A DNA stretch of 38,003 bases from Niabella sp. (GTDB taxonomy: Bacteria > Bacteroidota > Bacteroidia > Chitinophagales > Chitinophagaceae), in the NCBI GenBank assembly GCA_017744795.1, contig JAGIAQ010000034.1:1-38003 (forward strand). Reading direction: 5' to 3'. Shown in pieces: positions 7,912 through 17,004 of the stretch (positions are counted from its first letter, which is position 1; each line of letters opens with the position of its first letter). Position numbers and translations under genes: made by a program. The notes under the pieces are model-generated. The model was given only the letters and a program-made list of their open reading frames with translations, did not search any database and was not told where the DNA came from.

Positions 7912-9609
7912 CTATTGTGTTAACTTCAGCTGTACGATATTGCCCACAGGTGTGTTGTCTATCCGGGATATCCATCCGTACAGGAGCACGAGATTATTGG
8001 AGCGCTGATACATCCCTAAAATCCGTCCCGAAAAAGCGCCCATATTGTTATAGCCATTGGCAAGCGCGCCGGTAGCGTCTACCACTGCAAATCCCTGGCG
8101 AAGGAGGCCGCCGTATTGTTTAAAGTTGCCGGCAATAATTATTTTCCCATTGTTGAGCTGACCGGCATAGTTGATATATCCGCCCGAGTAGTCTGCCAGC
8201 TTAAAGGTATTGTCCAGGGTTCCATCGGGGTTCAGCATCGCCACCCCGTTGGCCGGCTGCCCGTTAAAACTGGTGAAGTTGCCGGTGACCAATATTTTTT
8301 TAGTAGTATTATTATACGTGATCTTGAAAACACTTGCATTGGGCCCGGCACCGATATTGGCAGCAAAAGCCGGATCCGCCTGCCCCGCAGTAGTAAGCGC
8401 CATAATGCCCGGGACGTGCAATGCCGGGGAGGCAGCATTAGAGGGACTGGAAAGATCTGTAAAGCTACCTACTATAACGATCCTTTTATCCGGTAGCTGA
8501 ACAGCATCAACGACATTGCCGTTCAGGTTGCGGTCATAATTGCCATTTAAACGGTTATAGCTATAGTTATAGGTAGTGTCCAACATTCCTACCTGGCCGG
8601 CATTCACCTGTACCCGGGCAAAATTTCTTATGCCATAATAAGTAGGATAGGCCTGCCCTTTAGCAGAACGGGAATAATCATAATTTACATAATGGCTGAA
8701 GTTGCCGATAATAATGGCCTGGTCATCTGTGGGCCCTGCAAATATTTTTGCAATGGCGATGGAACCACCGTCTGCGACGCCGCCGTTAAATGCTGAAACG
8801 GTGTCTAAACTATTCAGCGGATACAGCACCGAATCGGAGTTCAGCACTTTTACCGTAGTGCTGTCGAGCCCCAGGTTGCCGGGGTTAACGGAGGCAATGT
8901 CCAGCGACTTAATCGTTGGAGAATAATAATTCGAAAAAGCTCCACCCAAAAAATATTTGGCGGCGCCGGAGGTTTTACCGGAAAAAATAGTGGCTATAGC
9001 TCCGTTAGCGCCCCAATGGGTATTTACATCCCAAAAACTTCCGTCATCCGCATACAAACTAGCAATATTATTCAGCTTGCGGCTTTGTCCGTTATAATTG
9101 CTGAAGCTGCCCGCAATAATGTAAACAGGCCTGTTATTGGCAGTGGCAACCGCAAGATCACTAATGGGCCCGTCGGAGCCGGGTGTAATACCCCCACGGT
9201 TAAAATCGGGGTCAATAAAAATGTTACCGATAATTTTTATTTCGGGACCGTAAAAATACTGTCCATCGCTGGTTACAATACTTCCCGGGCCGGAAGAAAC
9301 GTTTTGCGGAATGACCACATATACGAGGCTGTCCGTTGCTTTTGTTACCGTTGCGGGTGTACCATTTATATAAAAAGTATAGCCGGAGCCCAGTTTGCTA
9401 ACGCCCCTTACCCGAAACTGAACCGTGTCGCCCACATTGGCTGTCGGAGTCACCTTATCTTTTCCGTAAAACCCGACAATGGGCTCGGGCGCCGGCGGGT
9501 AGGGCGAGCCGGACAGGTGGCTGGTCTTAGTGCAGGCGTAAAAGGATGCAAGCAGCGTAGCCATTATAGAAAAAGCCGCTATACTATATCGTAAACCATT
9601 TTTTTTCAT
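7912..9609 (-). CDS. DUF5008-like surface lipoprotein with IPT/TIG-like domain and delta-60 repeats
   Basis: The signal peptide ends in ATLLASFYAC (Cys26), indicating a lipoprotein. Residues about 45-130 look like an immunoglobulin-like IPT/TIG domain (VGDTVQFRVRGV, YTFYINGTPATV). From about 150 to the C-terminus there are several copies of a 'GNF-x-x-(F/Y)-x-G' pattern followed by 'LNPDGTLDNTF', the hallmark of delta-60 repeats that form propeller-like folds. Clear copies include VTGNFTSFNGQPANGVAMLN and AGNFKQYGGLLRQGF. No catalytic motif is visible. The gene lies 46 bases downstream of the FAS1 gene, in the slot where SusCD operons usually place surface glycan-binding proteins. I infer binding of a polymer or glycoprotein; the ligand is unknown. 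DUF5008 is assigned from memory of similar Bacteroidota operons, the repeats from the sequence. Confidence 0.7.
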   Translation of the reverse strand: MKKNGLRYSIAAFSIMATLLASFYACTKTSHLSGSPYPPAPEPIVGFYGKDKVTPTANVGDTVQFRVRGVSKLGSGYTFYINGTPATVTKATDSLVYVVIPQNVSSGPGSIVTSDGQYFYGPEIKIIGNIFIDPDFNRGGITPGSDGPISDLAVATANNRPVYIIAGSFSNYNGQSRKLNNIASLYADDGSFWDVNTHWGANGAIATIFSGKTSGAAKYFLGGAFSNYYSPTIKSLDIASVNPGNLGLDSTTVKVLNSDSVLYPLNSLDTVSAFNGGVADGGSIAIAKIFAGPTDDQAIIIGNFSHYVNYDYSRSAKGQAYPTYYGIRNFARVQVNAGQVGMLDTTYNYSYNRLNGNYDRNLNGNVVDAVQLPDKRIVIVGSFTDLSSPSNAASPALHVPGIMALTTAGQADPAFAANIGAGPNASVFKITYNNTTKKILVTGNFTSFNGQPANGVAMLNPDGTLDNTFKLADYSGGYINYAGQLNNGKIIIAGNFKQYGGLLRQGFAVVDATGALANGYNNMGAFSGRILGMYQRSNNLVLLYGWISRIDNTPVGNIVQLKLTQ

Positions 9610-9655
9610 CCCTTAATTTTTTATTGTTTTATTTAACCGGTTCGTCATTTTTATT

Positions 9656-10372
9656 TTATTGACCTTTAGCCGCGATACCGCCGCTCAGCGCACCGTTTAT
9701 GAACAAATTGACGTCAATCCCGAAATAATTGGCGCTCGTAAAATCCAGTACATGCACGATGCCATTGGAAGGGTTCACATCTGAAGAAGCCACATAATAA
9801 AGCTTGGGCGCATAAGTAGCGGCGGGCGGGTTAGGCGTTATAGTCAGTTGCCGGTAGCCCGCATATTTAACGCCGGCAGCATCGTAAAAAAACACCCCGA
9901 TCAGCATTACTTTACCGTAATAGGAAGCATAATACTGGCCGCCATAGACCCGGAAATTATTCGGGTCGATCTGGGGATAGTCCTTCAGCCGGTGCAGGCC
10001 TTTAAACATATATTGGCCCAGCTGGTCTTTTAAGAAGTCGGGGGTAAATTGAGACAGGCTGTATACCGTATCCCGGCCCTGCGCCCGCAACACACTATTT
10101 AAAACAAGCATGCTGTTTTTAATGGAAGTGTCGGCCGGTGCAAAAAAGGTAAGGCTGTCCGTTGTAAAAACCGTTTCCAGACCTGCTAATTTTATCATGC
10201 GCGACAAGGAGTCGAACATATGGTATTTATTATTCTGCAGGTATTGCAGCATGGTGCCATTGTATTTGGGGTTGATGGTACCCGTATCCGTATAATAACT
10301 TTTTTTACATCCTGCGGCAACTATCAGCATCATTAGCCCCAGCAGCATGGAAAATATGGTATTGCGTTTCAT
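9656..10372 (-). CDS. Fasciclin (FAS1) domain lipoprotein, distal module
   Basis: An ATG at 10381 would add Met-Tyr-Thr; the ATG at 10372 gives a cleaner signal peptide (MKRNTIF). The peptide ends in LMMLIVAAGC, so this is a lipoprotein. The mature part carries FAS1 features: MLQYLQNN, DSLSRMIKLAGLETVF, LTFFAPADTSI, DQLGQYMFKG, and a C-terminal NGIVHVLDF strand where FAS1 domains normally read 'NGVIHVID'. FAS1 domains mediate adhesion to carbohydrates or proteins. It follows SusD by about 26 bases and precedes the DUF5008-like gene, probably as an accessory surface protein of that SusCD complex. A second FAS1 gene sits in the same position of the upstream module (16315-16998). Confidence 0.85.
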   Translation of the reverse strand: MKRNTIFSMLLGLMMLIVAAGCKKSYYTDTGTINPKYNGTMLQYLQNNKYHMFDSLSRMIKLAGLETVFTTDSLTFFAPADTSIKNSMLVLNSVLRAQGRDTVYSLSQFTPDFLKDQLGQYMFKGLHRLKDYPQIDPNNFRVYGGQYYASYYGKVMLIGVFFYDAAGVKYAGYRQLTITPNPPAATYAPKLYYVASSDVNPSNGIVHVLDFTSANYFGIDVNLFINGALSGGIAAKGQ

Positions 10373-10398
10373 CGTATACATTTTAAATCTGTTAATCG

Positions 10399-11937
10399 CT
10401 ATTTGCTCCAGTAGGTATTTAACTGCATACCGGGGTTATTGATCAATGCATTGGTGCTGATGGGCCAGGTCCACGCGCCGGAGGCAAAATCATTTTCCGA
10501 TATGGGATGGTAACAAAACTTGGGATCCATAATGCGACCGGTACGCACCAGGTCAAAAAAGTAATAGGATTCGCCCAGCAGTTCTTTGCATCGTTCATAA
10601 AAAATAATGTCCAACAGGTCATACCCCGGGCGCTCCCCGTCCTGATAAAGCACGGCGCCGGCACGGGCCCTTACTGTATTTAGCATTTGGACGGCTACAT
10701 CGCTATGGCCCAGGCTGGCAGCCGCTTCCGCCCGAAGTAAAAGGGCATCCGGCAGGCGAAAAACCATCTGGCAGTCATCCGGGTTTACGTCCTCCCCCGG
10801 TACAGCATATACGTTGGTAAACTTCGTATAGCTCATCTGGAAGGGATCGGTATTATTAGGGGGTTCATAAAAGAAGGTGGTCCACCGTTTATCATTTTTA
10901 TCAGGGAACAAATCCTGTTTTATAAACACCTGGTTATAGCCGGCAAAGGTAGCCGTAGCGGTTTTAAAAGGCTGCGCCAGCACATTATCAGCAAAAGTGG
11001 AAAATTCATTGAACTGTTCGCCGGCATTTAAGCTTTGTCTTATTTCAAAAAGGCTTTCGGGTGTACCGCCTTTAAATACCTGGTGCATCTGGTCCATTGG
11101 CAGCAAATAATACGAATTACCGTTTTGGGTCAGCAGCACATTACCCAATGAGTCAGTTTGACTCCAGTATGTTTGTTTATTATTAGCGTCGAAACCCGCG
11201 CACCACATATCGATGTTCATCATCAGGTCCAATGCGCTGCCCTTCATAGCGCGGCAGCCTTTTTGGGTAGGATCATCAAAGGTCCAGGGCATATCATTTA
11301 CTACCGCCTGCAGGTCATTATAACAGTTGCGCAATACCTGCACCATATTCTGACGCGGCTGCGGATTTTGATCAAAAGCCTTGGTACTGTACGGAATATC
11401 ACCGTACAAGCGGGCCATCATAAAAAACACTAGGTTGCGTATAAACACAGCTTCCCCCAGGTATTGGCCCTTTTCACTGGGCGCCAGCACACCATTATCT
11501 TTATTAATGGCATCCACCATAATATTGCAGCCGGCAATGATCTTAAAGAAAGGCCCCCAGTCTGTATCTTTTTGCCAGGGCGCGCCATTGGCCCACTGTG
11601 TATAATTCTTGGTCAGATAAAGCAGGTTATTATTGGCCAGGGCGCCAATGTAATCCCTGCCCGAAACCTGATTGGTAACCGGTGCGCACCTGAAATCGCC
11701 CACGGCCGGGAAAAACTGCGTATACACATCGCTGCCCCTGCGGGGACCCATAGTGGCAGACCGGAACTGAACATACAGACCCAGTACAAACTTTTCGTAG
11801 TCGCCGGAGCTTTTCCAGAAATTATTTCCGGAGAGCGCCAGGGGCGGATTCACATTCAGGAATTTTTTACATCCGCTTAATCCGAAAACAGCGAAAAGAA
11901 GGTACACAACAAAACGCGGCTTAAGTATTTTTTTCAT
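10399..11937 (-). CDS. RagB/SusD-family nutrient-binding outer-membrane lipoprotein, distal module
   Basis: SusD proteins cap a SusC barrel and bind the incoming ligand at the cell surface. I chose the ATG at 11937, which gives MKKILKPRF and a lipobox at LFGLSGC-like residues (AVFGLSGCKKFLNV); an ATG at 11958 adds seven residues. Family traits are the start CKKFLNVNPP, the helical segment FIRNLVFFMMARLYGDIPY, and a C-terminal region ERCKELLGESYYFFDLVRTG. Length (512 residues) is typical. It begins 32 bases after the SusC stop, so the two are translated as a pair. Confidence 0.93.
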   Translation of the reverse strand: MKKILKPRFVVYLLFAVFGLSGCKKFLNVNPPLALSGNNFWKSSGDYEKFVLGLYVQFRSATMGPRRGSDVYTQFFPAVGDFRCAPVTNQVSGRDYIGALANNNLLYLTKNYTQWANGAPWQKDTDWGPFFKIIAGCNIMVDAINKDNGVLAPSEKGQYLGEAVFIRNLVFFMMARLYGDIPYSTKAFDQNPQPRQNMVQVLRNCYNDLQAVVNDMPWTFDDPTQKGCRAMKGSALDLMMNIDMWCAGFDANNKQTYWSQTDSLGNVLLTQNGNSYYLLPMDQMHQVFKGGTPESLFEIRQSLNAGEQFNEFSTFADNVLAQPFKTATATFAGYNQVFIKQDLFPDKNDKRWTTFFYEPPNNTDPFQMSYTKFTNVYAVPGEDVNPDDCQMVFRLPDALLLRAEAAASLGHSDVAVQMLNTVRARAGAVLYQDGERPGYDLLDIIFYERCKELLGESYYFFDLVRTGRIMDPKFCYHPISENDFASGAWTWPISTNALINNPGMQLNTYWSK

Positions 11938-11969
11938 TTGTATTTTGAATTGAAGCATAATGGCAAAAA

Positions 11970-14900
11970 TTAAAAGGTAACGGTTAGGCTGGCCGAAACG
12001 GTTTTGGGCGGCGGGTACCCCCCGGAACCATCGAAGCCTAAAGAGGTAACGGCTTCAGGGTTGGGCCCTGTGTACCTGGTAAAATAATAAATATTCTGCG
12101 CGCTGAGGGAGGCCCTGGCATAGGTAACACCGAATCGCTTAATAAAATTAGGGTTGAGCGTATAGCTGAGGCTGATCAGGTTTACTTTTACATAGGATCC
12201 GTCCTCAAAAAACAAGGACTGGTTATACCGGTAAGGGTCGATGCCGCTGGTATACCGGTAATCGAAGGGATTGGGGTATTTTGCATTATCGCCGTTTTGC
12301 TTCCAGTAATTATAATCATCAACAGGCGGTATAGCTGCCTTCTTGTAAATATAATCGGAACTGCTTAAACTAAGGGGATTATAAAGGGACAAAAATTTAT
12401 CAGCGATAGCAGTGTTCACCACATCGCGAATTAATGTAAATGAAAACTGGGTATTAAAACTCCAGCGGTCCTTATAGGTTACCCCCATGTTAAACCCACC
12501 GGTAATCAATGGCAGCGGGTTATACAAAGCCACCACATCATTGTTATCGATGAGGTAATCGCCGTTTAAATCGGTCCACCTGGGGTCGCCCGCTTTTAAA
12601 GGCACACCGTTTACACGTAACCGGTAGCCGGTAAGCGGGTCTACCTGTACGTCCTTATTCGTGGCGTACACGCCTACGGTATTATAGGACAGTGCGGAAA
12701 TCGGGTGGTTCCCCACTCTTATCAGCACCGGGATGTTTACCTGCCGGGGGTCCTTGATTATTTGCACGTACTCGCTCTGGTTCCCTTCCAGGTGGGTCAG
12801 CACATCACGGTCATAAGCGCCTACCAGGCCCACATTCCAGTTAAATTTGCCCATCCGGGGCGCCATATAGCGCAGGTCAATCTCGTGCCCTACGCTCACC
12901 AGTGAGCGGTCGTTGGTTTGTATGGCATCAAAACCGGTTGTGTTGGCCAGCGTTAATTTGGCGGCATTATTGTCCTTCATGCTGTAGTAAAAATCATACT
13001 GGATCGCCAGGCGGTTATTAAAGAAACTACCTTCATACCCAATCCCCAATGATTTATTAGAAAAAGGGGTAAAGTTTACGTTGGGCAAATAGCTATAATC
13101 GAACCCGATGGTTGGCTGGCCCACGTAACTGGCGCCGGGCTGGTATTTACCGTACACCGAAAAAATATCGCCCTGGGGGGTGATCTGCGTTCCATAGCTC
13201 AACCTGATGGCGCTTCCGTTGATCCATTTTACATCCTGCAGCCATTTTTCTTTTTCCATGTTCCAGCGAAACGCGATGCTGGTATTTTTTACATAGCCCT
13301 GGTTGGGGCCATTGGTGGAAGCAGCATCTGCACCGGACTGCGCCCAAAGCACGTAGCGCAGCTTATAGTTATACGTTAAGCTTCCGCGGTAGCCCACCCG
13401 GCGGGTATCGGTAATATTATCCAGCACGCCCCCCTTTGAGGCCCAAAAATCATAAGAGGCAGGTGTATAGGACTGGTCGTTGGCGATACCGGTTAAAAAA
13501 TACATATTTCCGCGGCTGACGTCTTTGGAAAATTCAGTTAAGAAGGTAGCGATAATACCATGCGGCTTGTCTTCCCCTTTGCCAAAATTATAGGTATAGT
13601 TGGCCACATTAAGGTTCCGGTAGCCATAGGTGCGGCGGTTAGATGTATTGTAGGCTGTATTTCCTGCATTGATATAGGAAGGCTTAAAATCATCGATAGA
13701 GCTGGACTGAAAGCTGTAGGATATTTCTGAACGGAGCGAGAGGTTCTGTATGGGTCGCCAGTTTGCGCTAAAGAACGGATAGATCTTGTAGCTTTTGTTA
13801 TCATTTTTTTCCAGTATTCCCGCCACGGCCCCGGTATTACCGGAAGAAAGTGATGGCGGGGGTAATAAGGTAGAGGCTGATGCAGCGGAAGCCACCCCGC
13901 TTTGCGATATGGCGTTACCACTTCCCAACCCCAGGATATCGATACCGGAACTATAATTAAAATTCAGTTCCAGTTTTGGCGTGGTATACACCAGTTTGGT
14001 GCCCAGCGTATATTTGGTATACCCCGTATTCCGCAGAATACCCGGCTGATTATAGTAACCCAGGGTGGTTGCATAAGTGAATCCCTTGCCTGAGGCTTTG
14101 TCATTGGTGCCCCCCCTTACGCTTAATACCTCGCTGGTATTAAAGGTGGGCTTATACAGCAGCGCCTGCCAGTCTACCGAATTATTATAAAACGCATTAA
14201 GGCTATCCGAATAATAAGGAATGCCTGAAATAATGCCCAGGGCATGGGACAGGGAGGTATCGTAGGTCAGTAACTGGTTCAGCCGGATATCCCGCTCCTT
14301 TCTGCCGCCGATAATTTTACGCAGGGGGGGCACTGCGCTGTAAAAAACGGAACTCGTAAGGCTAAACTGGGGCCGGGCGCTCTGTGATCTTTTGGTGGTG
14401 ATTACGTAAACACCATAGGCCCCGCGGGAACCATACATGGCTGTGGAAGCTGCGTCTTTTAATATCTGCACGCTTTCAATATCTTCAATAGGGATCACGG
14501 AAAGCGGGCTGGATCCGGCGTTGCCGGCACCGTAACCATAATCGGTATTTCCATCGATCATTACCCCGTCTATCACATATAAAGGCGAAGTGGGCGTCAA
14601 ATAGGCGTTCTGATCGCCGCCCTGGATACTGATATTGGACAGGCCCCGGAGCAGCGCCGTGCCCCGCACCCCCGGTGCCCCGGTATTATTCTGGATGTTT
14701 AACCCTGCCACTTTTCCCTGTAATAAGGATTCCACACTTGCCGCCGGCTGATCGCGTAGCTGCGCTGCAGAAATGATCGTTGAGGAGCCGGGGTTCAAAA
14801 CCCGTGATACTTTATTAACCCCCACTACTATTACTTCATCGTCCTGTGCATTGTGCTTGGCCTGCATCAGCAATACCACCGTACTGTCGCTTGGCACTGG

Positions 14901-15161
14901 TTTTATTTTTCGTTCCTTGTAGCCGGCATAGGACAAAATAAGGGTGGCATTTGCCGGCACGGAAAAGGTAAAGGACCCGTCGGGCTGCGAAACACCTAAA
15001 ACACGGGCGGCCTTGCCTGCCGAAAGAGTGATGGTGGCGCTTTCCAGGGGGAAACCGCTCACACTATCCATTACTTTTCCCGTGTACTTAAATTCGTTTT
15101 GTGCACTTACCCTTCCGGAAAAAATAAAGGCAATGGCTATCGTTAGGAATATGTAGCGCAT
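11970..15161 (-). CDS. SusC/RagA-family TonB-linked outer-membrane transporter, distal module
   Basis: This is the TonB-dependent importer of the SusCD pair. I use the ATG at 15161 (MRYIFLTIAIAFIFSG, a good signal peptide ending VSAQ); a TTG at 15188 would only add nine residues. Residues about 25-100 form a carboxypeptidase-regulatory-like domain (YTGKVMDSVSGFPLESATI). Next come the TonB-box-like EVIVVGVNKV and the plug (SVESLLQGKVAGLNI, PLYVIDGVMIDG, IESVQILKDAASTAMYGSRG). The remaining roughly 800 residues are the barrel, ending in Phe (SLTVTF). Length of 1063 residues is normal. A gap of 98 bases separates it from the DUF5007-like gene upstream, and it contains an AACCG/CGGTT hairpin at 15187-15202. 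A promoter or processing site could lie there, but I saw no clear promoter box. Confidence 0.95.
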   Translation of the reverse strand: MRYIFLTIAIAFIFSGRVSAQNEFKYTGKVMDSVSGFPLESATITLSAGKAARVLGVSQPDGSFTFSVPANATLILSYAGYKERKIKPVPSDSTVVLLMQAKHNAQDDEVIVVGVNKVSRVLNPGSSTIISAAQLRDQPAASVESLLQGKVAGLNIQNNTGAPGVRGTALLRGLSNISIQGGDQNAYLTPTSPLYVIDGVMIDGNTDYGYGAGNAGSSPLSVIPIEDIESVQILKDAASTAMYGSRGAYGVYVITTKRSQSARPQFSLTSSVFYSAVPPLRKIIGGRKERDIRLNQLLTYDTSLSHALGIISGIPYYSDSLNAFYNNSVDWQALLYKPTFNTSEVLSVRGGTNDKASGKGFTYATTLGYYNQPGILRNTGYTKYTLGTKLVYTTPKLELNFNYSSGIDILGLGSGNAISQSGVASAASASTLLPPPSLSSGNTGAVAGILEKNDNKSYKIYPFFSANWRPIQNLSLRSEISYSFQSSSIDDFKPSYINAGNTAYNTSNRRTYGYRNLNVANYTYNFGKGEDKPHGIIATFLTEFSKDVSRGNMYFLTGIANDQSYTPASYDFWASKGGVLDNITDTRRVGYRGSLTYNYKLRYVLWAQSGADAASTNGPNQGYVKNTSIAFRWNMEKEKWLQDVKWINGSAIRLSYGTQITPQGDIFSVYGKYQPGASYVGQPTIGFDYSYLPNVNFTPFSNKSLGIGYEGSFFNNRLAIQYDFYYSMKDNNAAKLTLANTTGFDAIQTNDRSLVSVGHEIDLRYMAPRMGKFNWNVGLVGAYDRDVLTHLEGNQSEYVQIIKDPRQVNIPVLIRVGNHPISALSYNTVGVYATNKDVQVDPLTGYRLRVNGVPLKAGDPRWTDLNGDYLIDNNDVVALYNPLPLITGGFNMGVTYKDRWSFNTQFSFTLIRDVVNTAIADKFLSLYNPLSLSSSDYIYKKAAIPPVDDYNYWKQNGDNAKYPNPFDYRYTSGIDPYRYNQSLFFEDGSYVKVNLISLSYTLNPNFIKRFGVTYARASLSAQNIYYFTRYTGPNPEAVTSLGFDGSGGYPPPKTVSASLTVTF

Positions 15162-15259
15162 AGTTAAGTTTTTCGGTATTTTGTTCAACCGCTGTAACGG
15201 TTACTAAAATTTTAAAATTGTTTTCAATCCTTGTATCTATATAAAACAGGTAACCGCTT

Positions 15260-16288
15260 TTACCCGTCCGAAAATTTCGGGTTATCATTACGGAACCAGA
15301 AAATAACCTCCCAGTCGCCGGGCTGGTATATCTTAAAATCGAAGGCGATGCTGCAGTTGAAAAATTGTTGTCCAAACCCGATGCGGCTCCATGCAAACAC
15401 CACATGCGCCAGCGTGCCGGCGGGGTTGGTATATTTTGTGGGGAACTGATCAATAAGCGGAACGGGGTAAGCCACTGTATAACTTGCTGCAGTGTCTGAA
15501 AGCTTCATATCGAACCCGTGCACCAGCGTGGTCCATTGGGTGAGTTTAAATTTATTGGGGTTAATGAAATGTTGCGCCGTATCTAAAAACTTAAACGTAA
15601 GCGAATTGCCATCCCCTTTTCTTCTGAAAAACACTACCCCGTCAACAAAAGTAGCCCCGGCCTCACCCACTACATTTGTGAACGTGAGGTTATTGCGCAC
15701 ATAGGGAACGGTGGCTTGCCCTGTTACCGGGTCGATATTGCTGGGCTCATAGGGCCGTTCTTTCAGCGGTTTTAACCGGAGGCCGGAAATATATTTTGAG
15801 CCGCCGGAGTTGCCCACCTGCACGTCAAAAACATAGCCGGAGTCCGGCTGGCTTCTGAAGATCTTTGAGCTGGCTTCGGGCCACATCAGAAACTGCCCGG
15901 AGTTGGGCCGTACTTCGAACAGATGGTGCGGTTCTACAGTACGTTTGTCTTCTATTTCTTTTAAAGAGGTTTCCAGCCCGGTGTATTGTTGTTTCCACAC
16001 TTTTACCGGGTATACATCGGTAGTGATCTCGGGAGCCGGATCGCCCGAAAGCGTGCGTGCATTCAGGATCTTAAAGGTGAGCGGCTGGGTTGAGCCGGTA
16101 AAGTTAAAGTTGCTTACGTCCGTAAGATAGGGCCGGCCCAGGGTAGGTGTAAACGTGGTTGAAATATACTGCGCATTGCTGTGGCTGAACTGTACCCGTT
16201 CTTCCGGCAGATACCTTTTTACACAGGAGGCAGCCCCCAGCATCCCTATTGACAGCAAAAACAAAAATATTTTTAAATTTATTTTCAT
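15260..16288 (-). CDS. DUF5007-like lipoprotein
   Basis: The product is 342 residues with a signal peptide ending in MLGAASC and the mature start CVKRYLPEE, so it is a lipoprotein. I relate it to DUF5007 by overall pattern and by its place after SusC, SusD and FAS1 genes; this is recalled, not searched. It is rich in beta strands and has no recognisable catalytic motif. Features include FTFTPTLGRPYL-like strands, an HHLFEVRPNSGQFLMWPE segment and a C-terminal DWEVIFWFRND stretch. It follows the FAS1 gene by 26 bases and precedes the second SusC gene. Probably an accessory surface protein of the upstream SusCD pair; ligand unknown. Confidence 0.6.
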   Translation of the reverse strand: MKINLKIFLFLLSIGMLGAASCVKRYLPEERVQFSHSNAQYISTTFTPTLGRPYLTDVSNFNFTGSTQPLTFKILNARTLSGDPAPEITTDVYPVKVWKQQYTGLETSLKEIEDKRTVEPHHLFEVRPNSGQFLMWPEASSKIFRSQPDSGYVFDVQVGNSGGSKYISGLRLKPLKERPYEPSNIDPVTGQATVPYVRNNLTFTNVVGEAGATFVDGVVFFRRKGDGNSLTFKFLDTAQHFINPNKFKLTQWTTLVHGFDMKLSDTAASYTVAYPVPLIDQFPTKYTNPAGTLAHVVFAWSRIGFGQQFFNCSIAFDFKIYQPGDWEVIFWFRNDNPKFSDG

Positions 16289-16314
16289 GCGTTTGTCGTT
16301 TTTTCCTGATAAGC

Positions 16315-16998
16315 TTATGAATTAACTAACCGCGTTACGAATTCTCCAAATCCGAATACGTGTTTATCTGTGATCGTATAAATGATGCCGTTAGCAGCAT
16401 ATACCCCGGATGTGGTGGCATAGGTAGGCACCCAGAACCGGGTAAATATGGAATTTTTGGGATCGGCAATATACAGTTCCAGTGCCCCCCCCTCCATGTA
16501 ACCCTGGGCATCGTTGCGATTGTAGGCCATATTCATCATGTAGCCATATTTAACTGTGGGATAGTTAACGCCGTCCTTAAATTTCTGCAGCGTGTCGGGC
16601 AATACCTGCTGCGTCAGCACGTAGCGACACAACAGCGTATCCAGCTGCGCGGCGTTGATGGTTGCTAAATATAACGGCTGCCTGTTTTGGAGCTTACGCA
16701 AATTATTAAGCCCATTGACCGCTGCGGTAAAACTGGCATTGTTAACAGCGAGCAGCGTAATGCCTTTCTGGTTCTGCAAGGAGTCTTTCAACCCCTGTAC
16801 GCGATCTATGGCAAATAAAAGCGAATCGAACTGGCCGGGGGGCTGCCCCTTTATAAAATCATATACGCTGCCATTGAACGTGTTCTGTTTTTCAAAATTA
16901 TAATAGGGGCCTTTGGCCTTACTGCAACCCGCAAAACCCATTACCGCCAGTATTATAATACTGAATACAATTGCCTTTTTGTTAATCGCCGTTTTCAT
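16315..16998 (-). CDS. Fasciclin (FAS1) domain lipoprotein, proximal module
   Basis: The signal peptide ends in LAVMGFAGC, indicating a lipoprotein of 227 residues. FAS1 features are SVYDFIKGQ, FDSLLFAIDRVQGL, ITLLAVNNASFTAAVN, DTLLCRYVLTQQVLPDTL and the C-terminal AANGIIYTITDKHVFGFG strand. FAS1 domains are adhesion or ligand-binding modules. It starts 6 bases after the SusD stop, so translation is probably coupled. It occupies the same slot as the FAS1 gene at 9656-10372 in the distal module but is clearly diverged from it. Confidence 0.85.
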   Translation of the reverse strand: MKTAINKKAIVFSIIILAVMGFAGCSKAKGPYYNFEKQNTFNGSVYDFIKGQPPGQFDSLLFAIDRVQGLKDSLQNQKGITLLAVNNASFTAAVNGLNNLRKLQNRQPLYLATINAAQLDTLLCRYVLTQQVLPDTLQKFKDGVNYPTVKYGYMMNMAYNRNDAQGYMEGGALELYIADPKNSIFTRFWVPTYATTSGVYAANGIIYTITDKHVFGFGEFVTRLVNS

Positions 16999-17004
16999 AA
17001 AATT

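Noticed and set aside
7871-7975. Longer start for the phosphatase-like gene
   Set aside because: It would overlap the preceding gene by 64 bases and place the signal peptide 35 residues inside the protein.
15187-15202. AACCG/CGGTT hairpin as a terminator between the two SusCD modules
   Set aside because: Only five base pairs and no T run follows it on the minus strand; more likely minor structure in the intergenic RNA.
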